Part shown: one piece after another, positions 15,482 through 30,262 of the stretch
Numbering within the stretch: position 1 is the stretch's first letter
How the letters are laid out: each line of letters starts with the position of its first letter
Assembly (NCBI RefSeq): GCF_026191725.2
Contig: NZ_CP120863.1
Coordinates: forward strand, 1,468,001-1,532,000
Direction of reading: 5' to 3'
Origin: Roseibium porphyridii
GTDB lineage: Bacteria; Pseudomonadota; Alphaproteobacteria; Rhizobiales; Stappiaceae
Length of the DNA stretch: 64,000 nt
Notes under the pieces: generated by a model
Database searches by the model: none
Seen by the model: only the letters and a program-made list of their open reading frames with translations
Told to the model about the DNA's origin: nothing
Position numbers and translations under genes: made by a program

Positions 15482-17860
15482 ATGAAAGAAGAAATCCTGA
15501 AACACCTGCGCAATTCGCAAGGCAAGGACGCGGCGCATTCATCCGTTTACGACTGGCGCGTGGCACTGTCGCTCGCTCTGCGCGACCGGATGGTTGATCA
15601 TTGGTTTCGCAGCACGCGCGAAACCTATGAGAGCGGCGCGAAGCGCGTTTACTATCTGTCGATGGAATTTCTGATCGGACGCCTTGTCGAAGACACAGCG
15701 GCGAACCTTGGACTTGTTCAAGAAGCCAAGACTGCGTTGGCGGAACTGGGGCAAGACTATGAGGCTATCGTCCTGAATGAGCCGGATGCGGCCCTTGGCA
15801 ATGGCGGTCTCGGTAGGCTTGCGGCCTGCTTCATGGATTCTCTCGCATCCCTTGGCATTCCCGCCTATGGCTACGGCATCCGTTACGAGCACGGGCTTTT
15901 CAAACAGGACTTCGTCGATGGAAGCCAGGTTGAGACCGCTGAGACCTGGCTGTCGCAGCGCAATGCCTGGGAGTTTGCACGTCCGGAAGTCCAGTTCCGC
16001 ATCGGTTTCGGTGGTCATGTGGAACATCACGAAGGTAAGGCGCACTGGCACCCGTGGGAAACGGTTCTGGCAACAGCTTATGACACGCCGGTTATCGGTT
16101 GGAAGGGCAGTTGGGGCAACACCTTGCGTCTCTGGTCGGCCAAACCTGAAGCCAAATTCGATTTAAAGAGCTTCAATCGTGGCGACTATCTGGCGGCAGG
16201 CCGCTCCGAAGCATTGGCAAGAACGATTTCCCGTGTGCTTTACCCCGACGATACAACGGATGCCGGCAAGGAACTGCGTCTCAAGCAGGAATATTTCTTT
16301 ACCGCGGCGTCAATCATGGATCTGCTGCGCCGTTTCCTGAGCGACCATGACAATATCCGAGAGTTACCAAACGCCGTCGCCATTCAGCTGAATGACACGC
16401 ATCCGGCCATTGCCGGTCCGGAGCTTGTCCGCTTGATGGTGGATGAACATGATGTCCCGATGGCCGAAGCAATCGGGCTGGCGCGTCAGTGTCTGGGCTA
16501 TACCAACCATACCTTGCTTCCCGAGGCGCTGGAGCGCTGGCATATCGGTCTATTGGGGCGGGTTCTTCCACGCCATCTGGAAATCATTCGCGCCATTGAG
16601 GACGACCAGCAGGCCAAGCACCCTGGCAGCCCGCGTATTCTGGAGCAGGACCATGTGCGTATGGGGGAACTTGCCTTCATCATGGCGCACAAGGTCAACG
16701 GCGTTTCCGCACTTCATACCGACCTTGTCAAGGAAACTGTCTTTGCGGATCTCAACCGCATTCATCCGAAGCGAATCGTCAACGAGACGAATGGCATTAC
16801 ACCGCGCCGCTGGCTGCACACCTGCAACGCTCCCTTGAGTGAACTGGTCACGCAGGAGATCGGCGAAGGCTGGGTCGGAGATCTGGAGCAGTTGAAGGCG
16901 CTCAATCAAAAGAGCGGCGATCGCACGTTTCTGGATGCTTTCAGCGCGGCCAAGCGGCAGAACAAGGAGCAACTGGCGGACTGGATCGCACAGAGCTGCG
17001 ATATCCAGATCGATCCGGCGGCGATGTTCGATATCCAGATCAAACGTATTCACGAATACAAGCGCCAGCTCATGAATATCCTGGAGACGATCGCGCTCTG
17101 GAATGAAATGCATGACGCGCCGAATGCCGAATGGACACCGCGTGTGAAGATCTTCGGCGGTAAGGCCGCTCCCGGCTACCATGTTGCCAAGCAGATCATT
17201 CACCTGATCAACGATGTTGCCCGTGTGATCAACAATGACCGGGTGACAAAGGATCTGCTGAAGGTCGTTTATCCGCCGAACTACAACGTGACCATGGCCG
17301 AGCGGTTGATCCCTGCAGCCGATCTCTCCGAACAGATTTCCACGGCCGGCAAGGAGGCTTCTGGAACAGGCAACATGAAGTTCGCTCTGAACGGTGCCTT
17401 GACCATCGGGACCTTGGACGGCGCGAATGTCGAAATCCGCGAGCACGTTGGATCGGAGAACTTCTTCCTCTTCGGATTAACGGCACAAGAAGTGGTCGAG
17501 CGACGTCATGTTCATGGGTTTTCTCGGGCGGCCATCGAAGCAAGTCCACGCCTGACCCGTGTCCTCGGTCAGATTTTCGAAGGGGTGTTTTCTCCAAGTG
17601 ACCCGTCACGCTACCACGGTCTGATTGGCACGCTCTATGACCACGATTATTTCCTCGTGACGTGTGATTTTGACAGCTATTTCGATACGCAAAGGCGTGT
17701 TGATGAAGTGTATCGCAATCCGCAGAACTGGGCGGCCATGGCGCTGCGCAATACCGCAAATATGGGTTGGTTCTCTTCCGACAGGACGATCAAAGGCTAT
17801 GCGCGCGATATCTGGCAAGTGAACGCGTCCGAAAAAGTCAGACTGGAGCTGACGGGATGA
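15482..17860 (+). CDS. glgP: Glycogen/maltodextrin phosphorylase
   Basis: Encodes 792 residues, slightly shorter than E. coli GlgP (815). It releases glucose-1-phosphate from the non-reducing ends of alpha-1,4-glucan using phosphate and pyridoxal phosphate. The N-terminus has [11 protein letters not shown] and [16 protein letters not shown]; the cofactor Lys is K633 in [20 protein letters not shown], followed by DGANVEI, all diagnostic of the family. The start ATG follows AAGG by 7 nt. It is the first gene of the glg operon and its stop overlaps the glgB start (ATGA), so synthesis and breakdown enzymes are made together and must be balanced allosterically. Confidence 0.97.
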   Translation: MKEEILKHLRNSQGKDAAHSSVYDWRVALSLALRDRMVDHWFRSTRETYESGAKRVYYLSMEFLIGRLVEDTAANLGLVQEAKTALAELGQDYEAIVLNEPDAALGNGGLGRLAACFMDSLASLGIPAYGYGIRYEHGLFKQDFVDGSQVETAETWLSQRNAWEFARPEVQFRIGFGGHVEHHEGKAHWHPWETVLATAYDTPVIGWKGSWGNTLRLWSAKPEAKFDLKSFNRGDYLAAGRSEALARTISRVLYPDDTTDAGKELRLKQEYFFTAASIMDLLRRFLSDHDNIRELPNAVAIQLNDTHPAIAGPELVRLMVDEHDVPMAEAIGLARQCLGYTNHTLLPEALERWHIGLLGRVLPRHLEIIRAIEDDQQAKHPGSPRILEQDHVRMGELAFIMAHKVNGVSALHTDLVKETVFADLNRIHPKRIVNETNGITPRRWLHTCNAPLSELVTQEIGEGWVGDLEQLKALNQKSGDRTFLDAFSAAKRQNKEQLADWIAQSCDIQIDPAAMFDIQIKRIHEYKRQLMNILETIALWNEMHDAPNAEWTPRVKIFGGKAAPGYHVAKQIIHLINDVARVINNDRVTKDLLKVVYPPNYNVTMAERLIPAADLSEQISTAGKEASGTGNMKFALNGALTIGTLDGANVEIREHVGSENFFLFGLTAQEVVERRHVHGFSRAAIEASPRLTRVLGQIFEGVFSPSDPSRYHGLIGTLYDHDYFLVTCDFDSYFDTQRRVDEVYRNPQNWAAMALRNTANMGWFSSDRTIKGYARDIWQVNASEKVRLELTG

Positions 17861-20067
17861 CACAAAACGCGCTGATCGATCTTGCGGAAGCGCGGGCCAT
17901 TGCAGCCGGTGAGCATGGTGATCCGTTTTCGGTTCTCGGACTTCATGAGATTGATGGCGATCTGGTGTTGCGCTGTTTTCGCCCCGGTGCAGAAACCATT
18001 GAGGTACTGGAAGAGGGGTCAGGCAAGGCGCTGGTCAAGCTAAGCCCTGTTGAAGGCGTGGACAGCCTGTTTGCCGCCAAAGTGCCTCGCCGCCGGAAAC
18101 GGTTTTCCTACCGGTTGCGCATGACACATGGCAGCGACGTCTGGACAGAAACTGATCCTTATGCATTCGGGCCAGTTCTGGGTGACATGGATGAGTACCT
18201 TTTGGGTGAGGGAACGCATGGCCGGCTGTGGCAGGCCCTGGGAGCTCATGTTGTCACGCACGAAGGCGTTGATGGAGTGCACTTTGCGGTCTGGGCGCCA
18301 AATGCCCGACGCGTTTCGGTCGTTGCGGACATCAACGGCTGGGATGGAAGAAGGCATATCATGCGTCGGCGCGGCGCTACGGGTGTCCATGAGATTTTCA
18401 TCCCCAATGTCGGCGACGGCATGGCCTACAAATACGAGATTATCGGCAATTCCGGTGAACTCGTGCCGCTCAAGGCCGATCCGGTCGGGTTCGGTTCGGA
18501 GCATCCGCCCAAAACGGCGTCTGTCGTACGGGATCTGCGCGGGTATGAATGGAAAGACAATGACTGGATCGGCAAGCGGGGAGACCTGCAACGGTTCGAC
18601 AAACCCATTTCCATTTATGAAGTGCACCTGGAATCCTGGCGGCGCGTTCCTGAGGATGGGAACCGCGCACTAACGTACCACGAGCTGGCTCAAGACCTCG
18701 TCAATTACGCGAAGGATCTTGGATTTTCCCACATCGAACTGACGCCGATTTCCGAATATCCGTTTGGCGGTTCATGGGGATACCAGCCGGTTGGCCTTTT
18801 TGCGCCCACAAGCCGGTTTGGGTCGCCGGACGATTTTCGCGCTTTTGTTGAAGCCTGCCATGCGGCAGACCTGGGACTGATCATTGACTGGGTGCCGGGA
18901 CATTTTCCAACCGATCCCCATGGGCTCGGGCGGTTCGATGGTACAGCGCTTTATGAACATGCGGATCCCAAAGAAGGGTATCACCCGGACTGGAACACGC
19001 TGGTCTATAACTACGGGCGCACAGAAGTCTCCAACTATCTGATCACCAATGCGAAATACTGGCTTGAGGAGTTTCACATCGACGGTCTTCGGGTCGATGC
19101 GGTGGCCTCGATGCTGTATCGCGACTACTCGCGCAATGAAGGGGAGTGGGTACCGAACGTCCACGGAGGACGTGAAAACCTGGAAGCCATCGCCTTCATG
19201 AAACAGATGAACGAAGCGGTTTATGGAGCCGACCCGGGCATCATGACGATTGCCGAGGAGTCGACCGCATATCCAGGGGTGAGTGCACCCACGTCATCCG
19301 GGGGTCTTGGGTTCGGATTTAAATGGAACATGGGGTGGATGAACGACACCTTGCGTTACATGTCAGAAGATCCGGTGAACCGGAAGTATCACCATGACAA
19401 GATGACCTTCGGACTGCATTACGCATTTTCGGAAAACTTTGTTTTGCCACTTAGTCATGACGAGGTGGTCCATGGGAAAGGGTCCCTGATCGGACGCATG
19501 CCGGGCGACGATTGGCAGCGTTTCGCCAACTTGCGAGCCTATTACGGCTTCATGTGGGGACATCCGGGCAAGAAGCTGCTGTTCATGGGCGGTGAATTTG
19601 CGCAACCTTCGGAATGGAACCACGAGCAAAGCCTCGACTGGCATCTGCTGGAGTATCCGGCCCATGCCGGAATTCAGGCACTGATCCGCGATCTCAACGC
19701 ACTCTATCGGTCCTTGCCTTCGCTTCATGAACTCGATTGTGTCGCCGAGGGGTTCCGGTGGATTGACGGCGGCAACGCCGAAGAATCTGTTTTCTCATGG
19801 GTCCGAAACGGCAAGGACGGAAGTGCGCCGGTTCTTGTTGTGGCGAACTTCACACCGGTCACCCGGACCGGCTACCGTATTGGTGTTCCTGAAGCCGGAC
19901 GCTGGAGCGAGCGCCTGAACACGGATGCAGAGTCCTATGGCGGAAGCAATCAGGGCAATTCTGGGGAAGTGATCGCAGGTGCCGTCGCTGCCCATGGCTG
20001 CGAACACTCGATCGAAATTACCGTGCCGCCGCTGGCGACGCTCTTTTTTGAATATTGCGGAGAATAG
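17857..20067 (+). CDS. glgB: 1,4-alpha-glucan branching enzyme
   Basis: I took the ATG at 17857 that overlaps the glgP stop, giving 736 residues (E. coli GlgB has 728). It cuts alpha-1,4 chains and rejoins them by alpha-1,6 links. Domains in order are an N-terminal CBM48 module ([14 protein letters not shown] near the start, [16 protein letters not shown] around residue 145), the GH13_9 barrel, and a C-terminal beta domain. The catalytic nucleophile is D414 in [12 protein letters not shown] and the acid is E467 in [23 protein letters not shown] carries the transition-state His-Asp pair. The offset of +9 from E. coli D405/E458 is constant, supporting the start. Confidence 0.97.
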   Translation: MTQNALIDLAEARAIAAGEHGDPFSVLGLHEIDGDLVLRCFRPGAETIEVLEEGSGKALVKLSPVEGVDSLFAAKVPRRRKRFSYRLRMTHGSDVWTETDPYAFGPVLGDMDEYLLGEGTHGRLWQALGAHVVTHEGVDGVHFAVWAPNARRVSVVADINGWDGRRHIMRRRGATGVHEIFIPNVGDGMAYKYEIIGNSGELVPLKADPVGFGSEHPPKTASVVRDLRGYEWKDNDWIGKRGDLQRFDKPISIYEVHLESWRRVPEDGNRALTYHELAQDLVNYAKDLGFSHIELTPISEYPFGGSWGYQPVGLFAPTSRFGSPDDFRAFVEACHAADLGLIIDWVPGHFPTDPHGLGRFDGTALYEHADPKEGYHPDWNTLVYNYGRTEVSNYLITNAKYWLEEFHIDGLRVDAVASMLYRDYSRNEGEWVPNVHGGRENLEAIAFMKQMNEAVYGADPGIMTIAEESTAYPGVSAPTSSGGLGFGFKWNMGWMNDTLRYMSEDPVNRKYHHDKMTFGLHYAFSENFVLPLSHDEVVHGKGSLIGRMPGDDWQRFANLRAYYGFMWGHPGKKLLFMGGEFAQPSEWNHEQSLDWHLLEYPAHAGIQALIRDLNALYRSLPSLHELDCVAEGFRWIDGGNAEESVFSWVRNGKDGSAPVLVVANFTPVTRTGYRIGVPEAGRWSERLNTDAESYGGSNQGNSGEVIAGAVAAHGCEHSIEITVPPLATLFFEYCGE

Positions 20068-20098
20068 CTGCGAAGAAACAAGAGACTGGGAGGCCTCG

Positions 20099-21358
20099 AT
20101 GGAACAGGACAGACACAGACTGGCACAGCAAACACTTGCCTACGTGCTTGCAGGCGGCCGTGGCAGCCGGCTCAAGGAAATGACCGATATCCGGGCAAAA
20201 CCGGCGGTCTATTTTGGCGGCAAGACACGCATTATCGACTTTGCCCTGTCCAATGCGGTCAATTCAGGTGTTCGAAGGATCTGTGTTGCGACACAATACA
20301 AGGCCCACAGCCTGATCCGGCATATTCAGCGCGGCTGGAGTTTCTTTCGTGCCGAACGCAATGAGTCTCTCGATATTCTGCCGGCATCGCAACAGCTTGA
20401 TGAAGAGAACTGGTACAAGGGGACCGCCGACGCGGTGAACCAGAACATCAAGATCATTCGGAGTTATGATCCAAAATATATTCTCGTTCTGGCCGGCGAT
20501 CATATCTACAAGCAAGACTACTCGATCATGATCGAGCAGCATGTGCGGACCGGGGCGAAAGTGACGGTCGGATGTCTGGAAGTGCCGCGGGAGGAGGCCA
20601 AGGGATTTGGCGTCATGGCTGTTGACGAGGCTGACAATATTCTGGACTTCGTTGAAAAGCCGGCTGATCCGCCAGCGATGCCTGGCGATCCCGAAAAGGC
20701 GTTGGCGAGCATGGGGATCTACGTTTTTGACGCAGAATACCTCTATGAACTTCTTCTGAAAGACGCCATCGATCCAAGTTCCAGTCACGACTTCGGCAAG
20801 GACATTATTCCGCAGATCGTTGCCGAGGGTGGAGCCATGGCTCATCCGTTCGGTCGCTCCTGCGTGATGTCCGGACTGGAATCCAAGCCCTATTGGCGTG
20901 ATGTCGGGACGATAGATGCCTATTGGCAGGCCAATATCGATCTCACGGATTTTACGCCTGGGCTCGATATATATGCCAATGACTGGCCGATCTGGACCTA
21001 TTCGGAACTGTCGCCCCCGGCGAAATTCATTCACAACGAAGAAGGCAGGCGCGGACAGGCCGTATCTTCGATGGTTTCCGGAGGCTGTATTGTGTCAGGG
21101 TCCTCGCTCTACAGGTGCTTGCTCTTCACTGGCGTCAAAACGCACTCCTATGCCGAGCTGGAAGGCGTTGTTGCGTTGCCATACAGCGAAGTCGGTCGGC
21201 GTGCCTATCTGAAAGATGTGGTTCTGGACCGTGGTGTGAAAGTTCCGCCAGGTCTGGTCGTGGGCGAAGACCCCGAACTTGATGCCAAGCGTTTCAGACG
21301 GACCGAACAGGGCATATGTCTGATCACGCAATCCATGATCGACAGACTGGAAACATGA
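20099..21358 (+). CDS. glgC: Glucose-1-phosphate adenylyltransferase (ADP-glucose pyrophosphorylase)
   Basis: Starts at ATG 20099 after GGGAGG; 419 residues. It makes ADP-glucose from glucose-1-phosphate and ATP, the committed and allosterically controlled step of glycogen synthesis. Visible motifs are the nucleotide loop [16 protein letters not shown], the segment [19 protein letters not shown], the sugar-phosphate site around IVEQ/FVEKP, and a C-terminal left-handed beta-helix domain. The N-terminal Arg/Lys-rich region needed for activator binding is present. It lies 31 bp after glgB and 1 bp before glgA. Confidence 0.97.
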   Translation: MEQDRHRLAQQTLAYVLAGGRGSRLKEMTDIRAKPAVYFGGKTRIIDFALSNAVNSGVRRICVATQYKAHSLIRHIQRGWSFFRAERNESLDILPASQQLDEENWYKGTADAVNQNIKIIRSYDPKYILVLAGDHIYKQDYSIMIEQHVRTGAKVTVGCLEVPREEAKGFGVMAVDEADNILDFVEKPADPPAMPGDPEKALASMGIYVFDAEYLYELLLKDAIDPSSSHDFGKDIIPQIVAEGGAMAHPFGRSCVMSGLESKPYWRDVGTIDAYWQANIDLTDFTPGLDIYANDWPIWTYSELSPPAKFIHNEEGRRGQAVSSMVSGGCIVSGSSLYRCLLFTGVKTHSYAELEGVVALPYSEVGRRAYLKDVVLDRGVKVPPGLVVGEDPELDAKRFRRTEQGICLITQSMIDRLET

Positions 21359-21359
21359 C

Positions 21360-22796
21360 ATGAATGTCTTGATGGTGGCTTCGGAGTGCGCTCCGTTCGT
21401 GAAGACTGGAGGGTTGGCTGACGTGGTTGGCGCCCTGCCGCAGGCGTTGGCGCAGGTCGGTATCGACTGCCGCACGGTCCTGCCGGCCTATCCGTCTTTG
21501 CAGCCGCTTGTTGCCAAGGGCAAGGAGGTCGCCAGTTTTGGCGATCTTCCAGGCGGGGCCGGTCGTTTGGTTCAGGTGAAGGCCAAAGGCATTACGTTGC
21601 TTCTGCTGGATGCGCCGCGCCAGTTCGATCGCCCGGGCCAACCCTATACCGACCAGAACGGAGCGGATTGGGCGGACAACCATCAAAGATTTGCAGCTTT
21701 GGCGCAGGCGGCCGCTCGCATCAGCTTTGATGGGTTGGGCGACTGGCGTCCCGATGTCGTTCACGCGCACGATTGGCAGGCTGCGCTTGCGCCGGTCTAT
21801 CTGAAACAGGAAGGTCGCGCGGGGCCGAAGTCGGTTCTGACCATCCATAACATTGCTTTTCAGGGACGGTACGGCGCTCATGTTCTGAACGAGCTTGGCT
21901 TGCGTGCCGACTGGTTCAACCCGGATGGATTGGAATATTATGGCGACGTCGGGTTTTTGAAAGGCGGCATGATGTTTGCCGACAGGATCACGACGGTCAG
22001 TCCGACTTATGCCCGTGAAATCCTGACACCTCATTTCGGCATGGGACTGGATGGTGTTTTGCACGCGCGCGCAAATAGTCTTTCGGGCATTTTGAACGGC
22101 ATTGATACGAACATCTGGAACCCTGCGGACGACACAACGCTTGCCGCCACCTATGACAGCCGGAGCCTGCGCCGCAAGGACACAAACCGCAAAGAGATCA
22201 GCGAACACCTCGGGCTTGATCCGAAGTGCGACGGGCCGCTTTTTTGCGTAATCAGTCGCCTGACACACCAAAAAGGACTGGATGCTCTTGCAGGAGCCGT
22301 GCCGCACATTGTGGCGCGTGGTGGGCAATTGGCAGTTCTGGGGACAGGCGAACCAGGTCTTGAAGATGCGTTCCGCGAGGCGGCCGGTACATTCACGTCA
22401 AATGTGGGTGTCCATATTGGCTTTGACGAAGGCCTTGCGCATCTGCTGCAAGGTGGCAGCGACGCCATTCTCATTCCCTCGCGGTTCGAGCCGTGTGGAT
22501 TGACCCAGCTTTGCGCACTGCGCTATGGAACTTTACCGGTCGTTGCTCGTACGGGTGGTCTGGCAGACACCGTGATCGATGCCAATGCAGCGGCGCTTGC
22601 CGCAAAATGCGCAACTGGTTTTGTCTTCGGAGATGTCAGCGTTGCAGGTGTCCAAGCGGCCATCGACCGGGTTGTGAGCTGTTATTCCAACAAGACCGCC
22701 TGGCAATCCATGCAGCGGGCGGCGATGCGACAGCCGGTGGATTGGGAACAGTCGGCTCAAGCCTATGCGAACCTTTACGGAGAACTCGCTGAATGA
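21360..22796 (+). CDS. glgA: Glycogen synthase (ADP-glucose, GT5)
   Basis: Encodes 478 residues, the normal GT5 length (E. coli 477). It transfers glucosyl units from ADP-glucose to the non-reducing end of the glucan. The N-terminus has the ADP-glucose motif KTGGLADVVGALP at residues about 15-27; the second Rossmann domain has the ISRLTHQKGLD segment and the C-terminal nucleotide site SRFEPCGLTQLCALRYGT. It starts 1 bp after glgC and ends with ATGA overlapping glgX. Confidence 0.97.
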   Translation: MNVLMVASECAPFVKTGGLADVVGALPQALAQVGIDCRTVLPAYPSLQPLVAKGKEVASFGDLPGGAGRLVQVKAKGITLLLLDAPRQFDRPGQPYTDQNGADWADNHQRFAALAQAAARISFDGLGDWRPDVVHAHDWQAALAPVYLKQEGRAGPKSVLTIHNIAFQGRYGAHVLNELGLRADWFNPDGLEYYGDVGFLKGGMMFADRITTVSPTYAREILTPHFGMGLDGVLHARANSLSGILNGIDTNIWNPADDTTLAATYDSRSLRRKDTNRKEISEHLGLDPKCDGPLFCVISRLTHQKGLDALAGAVPHIVARGGQLAVLGTGEPGLEDAFREAAGTFTSNVGVHIGFDEGLAHLLQGGSDAILIPSRFEPCGLTQLCALRYGTLPVVARTGGLADTVIDANAAALAAKCATGFVFGDVSVAGVQAAIDRVVSCYSNKTAWQSMQRAAMRQPVDWEQSAQAYANLYGELAE

Positions 22797-24897
22797 ATGA
22801 TCAATGCCGGGTCGCCCTGGAAATTGCGCCAGGCAGTCCGCATCGTCTTGGCGCGCATTTTGATGGAGACGGTACCAATTTCGCCGTCTTCTCTGAAAAT
22901 GCCACGCGAGTGAAACTGTGCATCTTTTCAGCGGATGGGCTGCACGAGCTGCAAAGGATTGATCTGCCAGAACGAACTGGCTCTGTTTGGCATGGCTATC
23001 TGCAAGGCCTAAAGCCCGGCACGCTGTACGGTTATCGGGTTGAGGGTCCGTACACCCCGGAAAACGGACATCGGTTCAATCCGAACAAGTTGCTGCTCGA
23101 TCCCTACACCCGGGAGTTCCACGGCCTCTTTTCCGAGCACCCATCCACTTTCGGGTATCAAGTAGGCTCTCCGCAGGTGGATCTATCTTTTGATGACCGG
23201 GACAGCGCTCCGCATGTTCCCAAATCAGTGGTTTCGGACCCGCTAAGTTTCCTAACTGATGCCAAAACGCTGGGCCGTGGTTGGGACGATGCGTTTTGCT
23301 ATGAAGCCCATGTGAAGGGGACAACCAAGCTACATCCCGCAGTGGCAGAAACGCTGCGCGGAACATATGACGGTCTTTCCTCTCCGGCCTTTCTGGAGCA
23401 CCTCACCAGACTGGGTGTCACCGCTGTCGAGCTGTTGCCTGTTCAGGCCCTGAAGTCAGAAGGCGCACTTCAGGCGCGATCGCTCGTCAACTACTGGGGA
23501 TACAATACAATCGGGTTTTTCGCACCCGAACCGCGCTACTTCGGACCTTCAGGGGTCCTCGGGTTTCGAGCGATGGTGGACCGGTTCCACGAGGCCGGGA
23601 TAGAGGTGATCCTCGACGTGGTCTACAACCATTCCGGAGAAGGCGATCACCTGGGCCCAACACTCAGTTTTCGGGGGCTGGACAATGCGTCTTACTACAG
23701 GCTCCTGGACGGCCAACGCCGTTACTACGTCAATGATACGGGATGTGGGAACACATTGAACGTGAGTCATCCGTTCGTGCTGCGCATGGTCATGGACAGT
23801 TTGCGTTTCTGGGTTCAGACGATGGGCGTCGACGGGTTCCGGTTCGATCTTGCCGTCAGTCTTTGCCGTGAAAGACATGGCTTCGATATGCACGGTGGTT
23901 TTCTGGATTCTCTGCGGCAAGACCCCGTTCTTGCGGGCGTCAAGTTGATTGCCGAACCCTGGGATGTCGGTCCGGGGGGATACCAGCTTGGCAAGTTTCC
24001 ACCCCCCTTTGCCGAGTGGAACGACCGGTATCGGGATACGGTTCGCCGCTTCTGGCGAGGTGACGGGCATAGCGCGCAGGATCTGGGCTCAGCGCTGCTG
24101 GGGTCAGCCGATCTTTTTGACACAGGAGGGCGGCGAAGCTGGTCATCGGTCAACTTTGCAGCGGCTCATGACGGTTTCACGCTTGCTGACACCACGCGCT
24201 ATGTGAAGCGCCACAACGAAGCAAACGGCGAAAACAATCGCGATGGCCACCAAAGCAACTACAGCGACAATTTCGGCGTTGAGGGGATGAGCGACGATAC
24301 GGTCATTGTCGAGGCTCGACGCCAAAGGGTTCGCAACATCCTGGCCACGGTGCTGCTGTCGCAGGGAACGCCGATGATCCTGGCAGGTGACGAGGGCGGT
24401 AACAGTCAGGATGGCAATAACAACGCTTATTGTCAGGACAACGAGACGAGCTGGATCGACTGGCAGTCGCTTGATGATGGATTGATCGAATTTACATCGG
24501 CTCTCTCCGGTTTCCGCCGCAGACATGCGGCCGTCCGGCAGAACAGTTTTCTGCACGGTATGAGCCGCACGACCGATGGCAGACCTGATGTGGAATGGCG
24601 GGATTTTGATGGATCGGCGCTAAATTGGCGCGACCCCGGCCTTTCCAGTTTGTGCCTGCTGCTGCGCGGGTGCGCCGAATGTTCTGCCGGTCTTCAGTCC
24701 GAAGATGAGGTTTTGCTCGCCTTTAATCGGGAGCCACGAGACCTGGAGCTGGTCTTGCCTGACAGCGGTACCGGGCAATGGATCTGGGAGATCAACAGTT
24801 CGTCGGACATACAGGTCGCCGAACCCGTGACGGGTGCGAGCGTGTTGGTTGCTCCGCAATCGGTTGCCGCCTTCACGCTGCGCCGTCACGAGGGTGC

Positions 24898-24901
<4 letters not shown>
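22793..24901 (+). CDS. glgX: Glycogen debranching enzyme GlgX (GH13_11)
   Basis: Encodes 702 residues. GlgX removes the short side chains left after phosphorylase action by hydrolysing alpha-1,6 bonds. It has an N-terminal CBM48 domain (RLGAHFDGDGTNFAVFSENA), the region I sequence DVVYNHSGEGDH, the nucleophile in GVDGFRFDLAVSLCRE, the acid in KLIAEPWDVGPGGYQLG and the region IV sequence NFAAAHDGFTLADT. The last of these and the WNDRYRDTVRRFWRGD insert are typical of isoamylase/GlgX rather than pullulanase. ATGA overlaps with glgA before and malQ after show tight coupling. Confidence 0.96.
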
Positions 24902-28526
<3,625 letters not shown>

Positions 28527-28550
28527 TGAGCCGGCGCGGCCTAAGGCAGC

Positions 28551-29255
28551 CTAGACAGACCGGGTAAGGCCACCATCTATGCGAAGGTTCTGTCCTGTCA
28601 TATAGGTGCCGCCTTCCGAGGCCAGCCATGAAATAAGTGACGACACTTCCTGGGCACGACCGTAGCGACCCATAGGGATACGTGCACGCCTGTCTTCTGT
28701 TTCCGGCAGGCTGTCAATGAAGCCGGGCAGGACGTTGTTCATGCGAATGTTGTCGGCAGCGTATTTGTCGGCAAACAGTTTCGTGAAACCCGCAAGACCT
28801 GCCCTGAAGACGGCTGATGTCGGAAACAGAGGGTCGGGTTCGAACACCGCAAACGTGGAAATGTTGATGATACTGCCGCCGCCCTGGTTCTGCATGATGG
28901 GCGTCACGAGGCATGTCGGGCGGATTGCATTCAACAAGTAGACATCCATGCCCTTGTGCCAGTCGTCGTCGGAGATTTCCAGGACGGGGCCCTTTGGTCC
29001 ATGACCTGCTGAATTGACCAGCACATCGACGCGCCCATAACGCTCCATGGCGCCATCGACCAGACGCTGCAGGTCACCGGTTTCCAGGTTTGAGCCGGTC
29101 ACACCGAACCCTCCCAGTTCCTGGCCGAGACGTTCGCCTTTCCCGGAAGAAGACAGGATACCAATCTTGAATCCATCTTGCGCGAGCTGTTTTGCAGCAT
29201 CCGCGCCCATGCCGCTGCCGCCAGCTGTAATGAGGGCTACTTTTTCTACAGTCAT
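28551..29255 (-). CDS. Short-chain dehydrogenase-like protein with altered active site
   Basis: Starts at ATG 29255 after AAAGGAG; 234 residues of SDR fold. The nucleotide loop reads TAGGSGMG instead of TGxxxGIG, followed by VDVLVNSAGHG and the C-terminal IDGGLTRSV. At the place of the catalytic Tyr-x-x-x-Lys the sequence is SAVFRAGLAG, i.e. Ser and Arg instead of Tyr and Lys, while the preceding Ser (NIST) is kept. It may therefore use a different mechanism or be a non-catalytic SDR. It is divergent from a LysR gene (98-bp gap), which probably regulates it. Substrate unknown. Confidence 0.85.
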   Translation of the reverse strand: MTVEKVALITAGGSGMGADAAKQLAQDGFKIGILSSSGKGERLGQELGGFGVTGSNLETGDLQRLVDGAMERYGRVDVLVNSAGHGPKGPVLEISDDDWHKGMDVYLLNAIRPTCLVTPIMQNQGGGSIINISTFAVFEPDPLFPTSAVFRAGLAGFTKLFADKYAADNIRMNNVLPGFIDSLPETEDRRARIPMGRYGRAQEVSSLISWLASEGGTYMTGQNLRIDGGLTRSV

Positions 29256-29352
29256 AATTGCGCTCCTTTGACCTGGTTCTGGCAAGGTATCTCGCATTTC
29301 CAGCGTTTACGAGCTATGTTTCGCGCGTTGTGAATGTAGAAAAACTATTGAC

Positions 29353-30255
29353 ATGTTATCTCAGTTACCGAACCTGAACGGGCTTAAAGCCTTTGAGGCA
29401 ACCGGCCGGCATCTCAATTTTCGAGCTGCTGCGCAGGAACTTGGTGTCACGCAAGGGGCTGTGGCACAACAGGTCAGAGCGCTGGAAGCCGGGCTCGGGG
29501 TGATGCTGTTCGAGAGGCACTCGAAGGGATTGTCTTTCACGTCCGCCGGGCGCAGCTTTCATGGCCGGATATCTGAAGCCTTTGCTTTGATGCGGGGGGC
29601 GATGGAGGATCTTCGACCCGGCAGCGCACGTGTGATCATCAGCGTACCCCCAAGTTTTGCAGCAAAGTGGCTGATCCCAAACCTGCCTGACCTGAGTGCG
29701 GCGCATCCGGACATTGATCTCAGAGTGATGGCAACAGACAAGGTGTCCAGCTTTCGCACCGATGGTATTGATCTGGCAGTTCGCCTTGGCAGCCCGCCTT
29801 TCGGCGCCAGCCTTCAAGAACACCTGCTGTTTTCAAACGACATTCTAGCCGTGGCAGCACCTTCGCTGGTGAGGGACTGCGAATTGCCGTTGTCCGTATC
29901 GGAGCTCGCAGCACTGCCGAGACTGCATGACGATCATGATTTATGGCCACTCATTCTACGCGAATGTGACACTGGGAGCGGTGAGGGTGCGCGCGGCATG
30001 CGGTTTAACCAGACAGCTCTGGCGCTCGATGCAGCTATTGCCGGACAGGGGGTAGCGCTCTCAAGCGGTTTTCTCGTCAGCCGTGATCTGGAAAGCGGCA
30101 GGCTGGCCGTGGTTGCCAGGACACATCTGGACAGTTCGTCAGCGCTTTATCTGCTGCACCGAAAGGGTGTGCAGCGATCATCGGCGGTGTTGCGAGTTGT
30201 TCACTGGCTCAGGGACATGGCAGGAAAGAGTTCGCCTCTCGAGCCACATCCCTGA
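29353..30255 (+). CDS. LysR-family transcriptional regulator (GcvA-like)
   Basis: Encodes 300 residues. The N-terminal winged helix (LNGLKAFEATGRHLNFRAAA then LGVTQGAVAQQVRALE) with Pro-Asn-Leu-Asn at the start resembles the GcvA/AmpR branch. The C-terminal LysR_substrate domain begins near residue 90. It is divergent from the SDR at 28551; a CTCG-N15-CGAG inverted repeat at 29291-29313 in the gap is a possible LysR box. It ends 7 bp before the stop of the convergent next gene. Confidence 0.9.
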   Translation: MLSQLPNLNGLKAFEATGRHLNFRAAAQELGVTQGAVAQQVRALEAGLGVMLFERHSKGLSFTSAGRSFHGRISEAFALMRGAMEDLRPGSARVIISVPPSFAAKWLIPNLPDLSAAHPDIDLRVMATDKVSSFRTDGIDLAVRLGSPPFGASLQEHLLFSNDILAVAAPSLVRDCELPLSVSELAALPRLHDDHDLWPLILRECDTGSGEGARGMRFNQTALALDAAIAGQGVALSSGFLVSRDLESGRLAVVARTHLDSSSALYLLHRKGVQRSSAVLRVVHWLRDMAGKSSPLEPHP

Positions 30256-30262
30256 AACGGTG

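Noticed and set aside
21324..22328. Open frame of 334 codons antisense to glgA
   Set aside because: No recognisable domain, and glgA on the other strand is unambiguous over the whole stretch.
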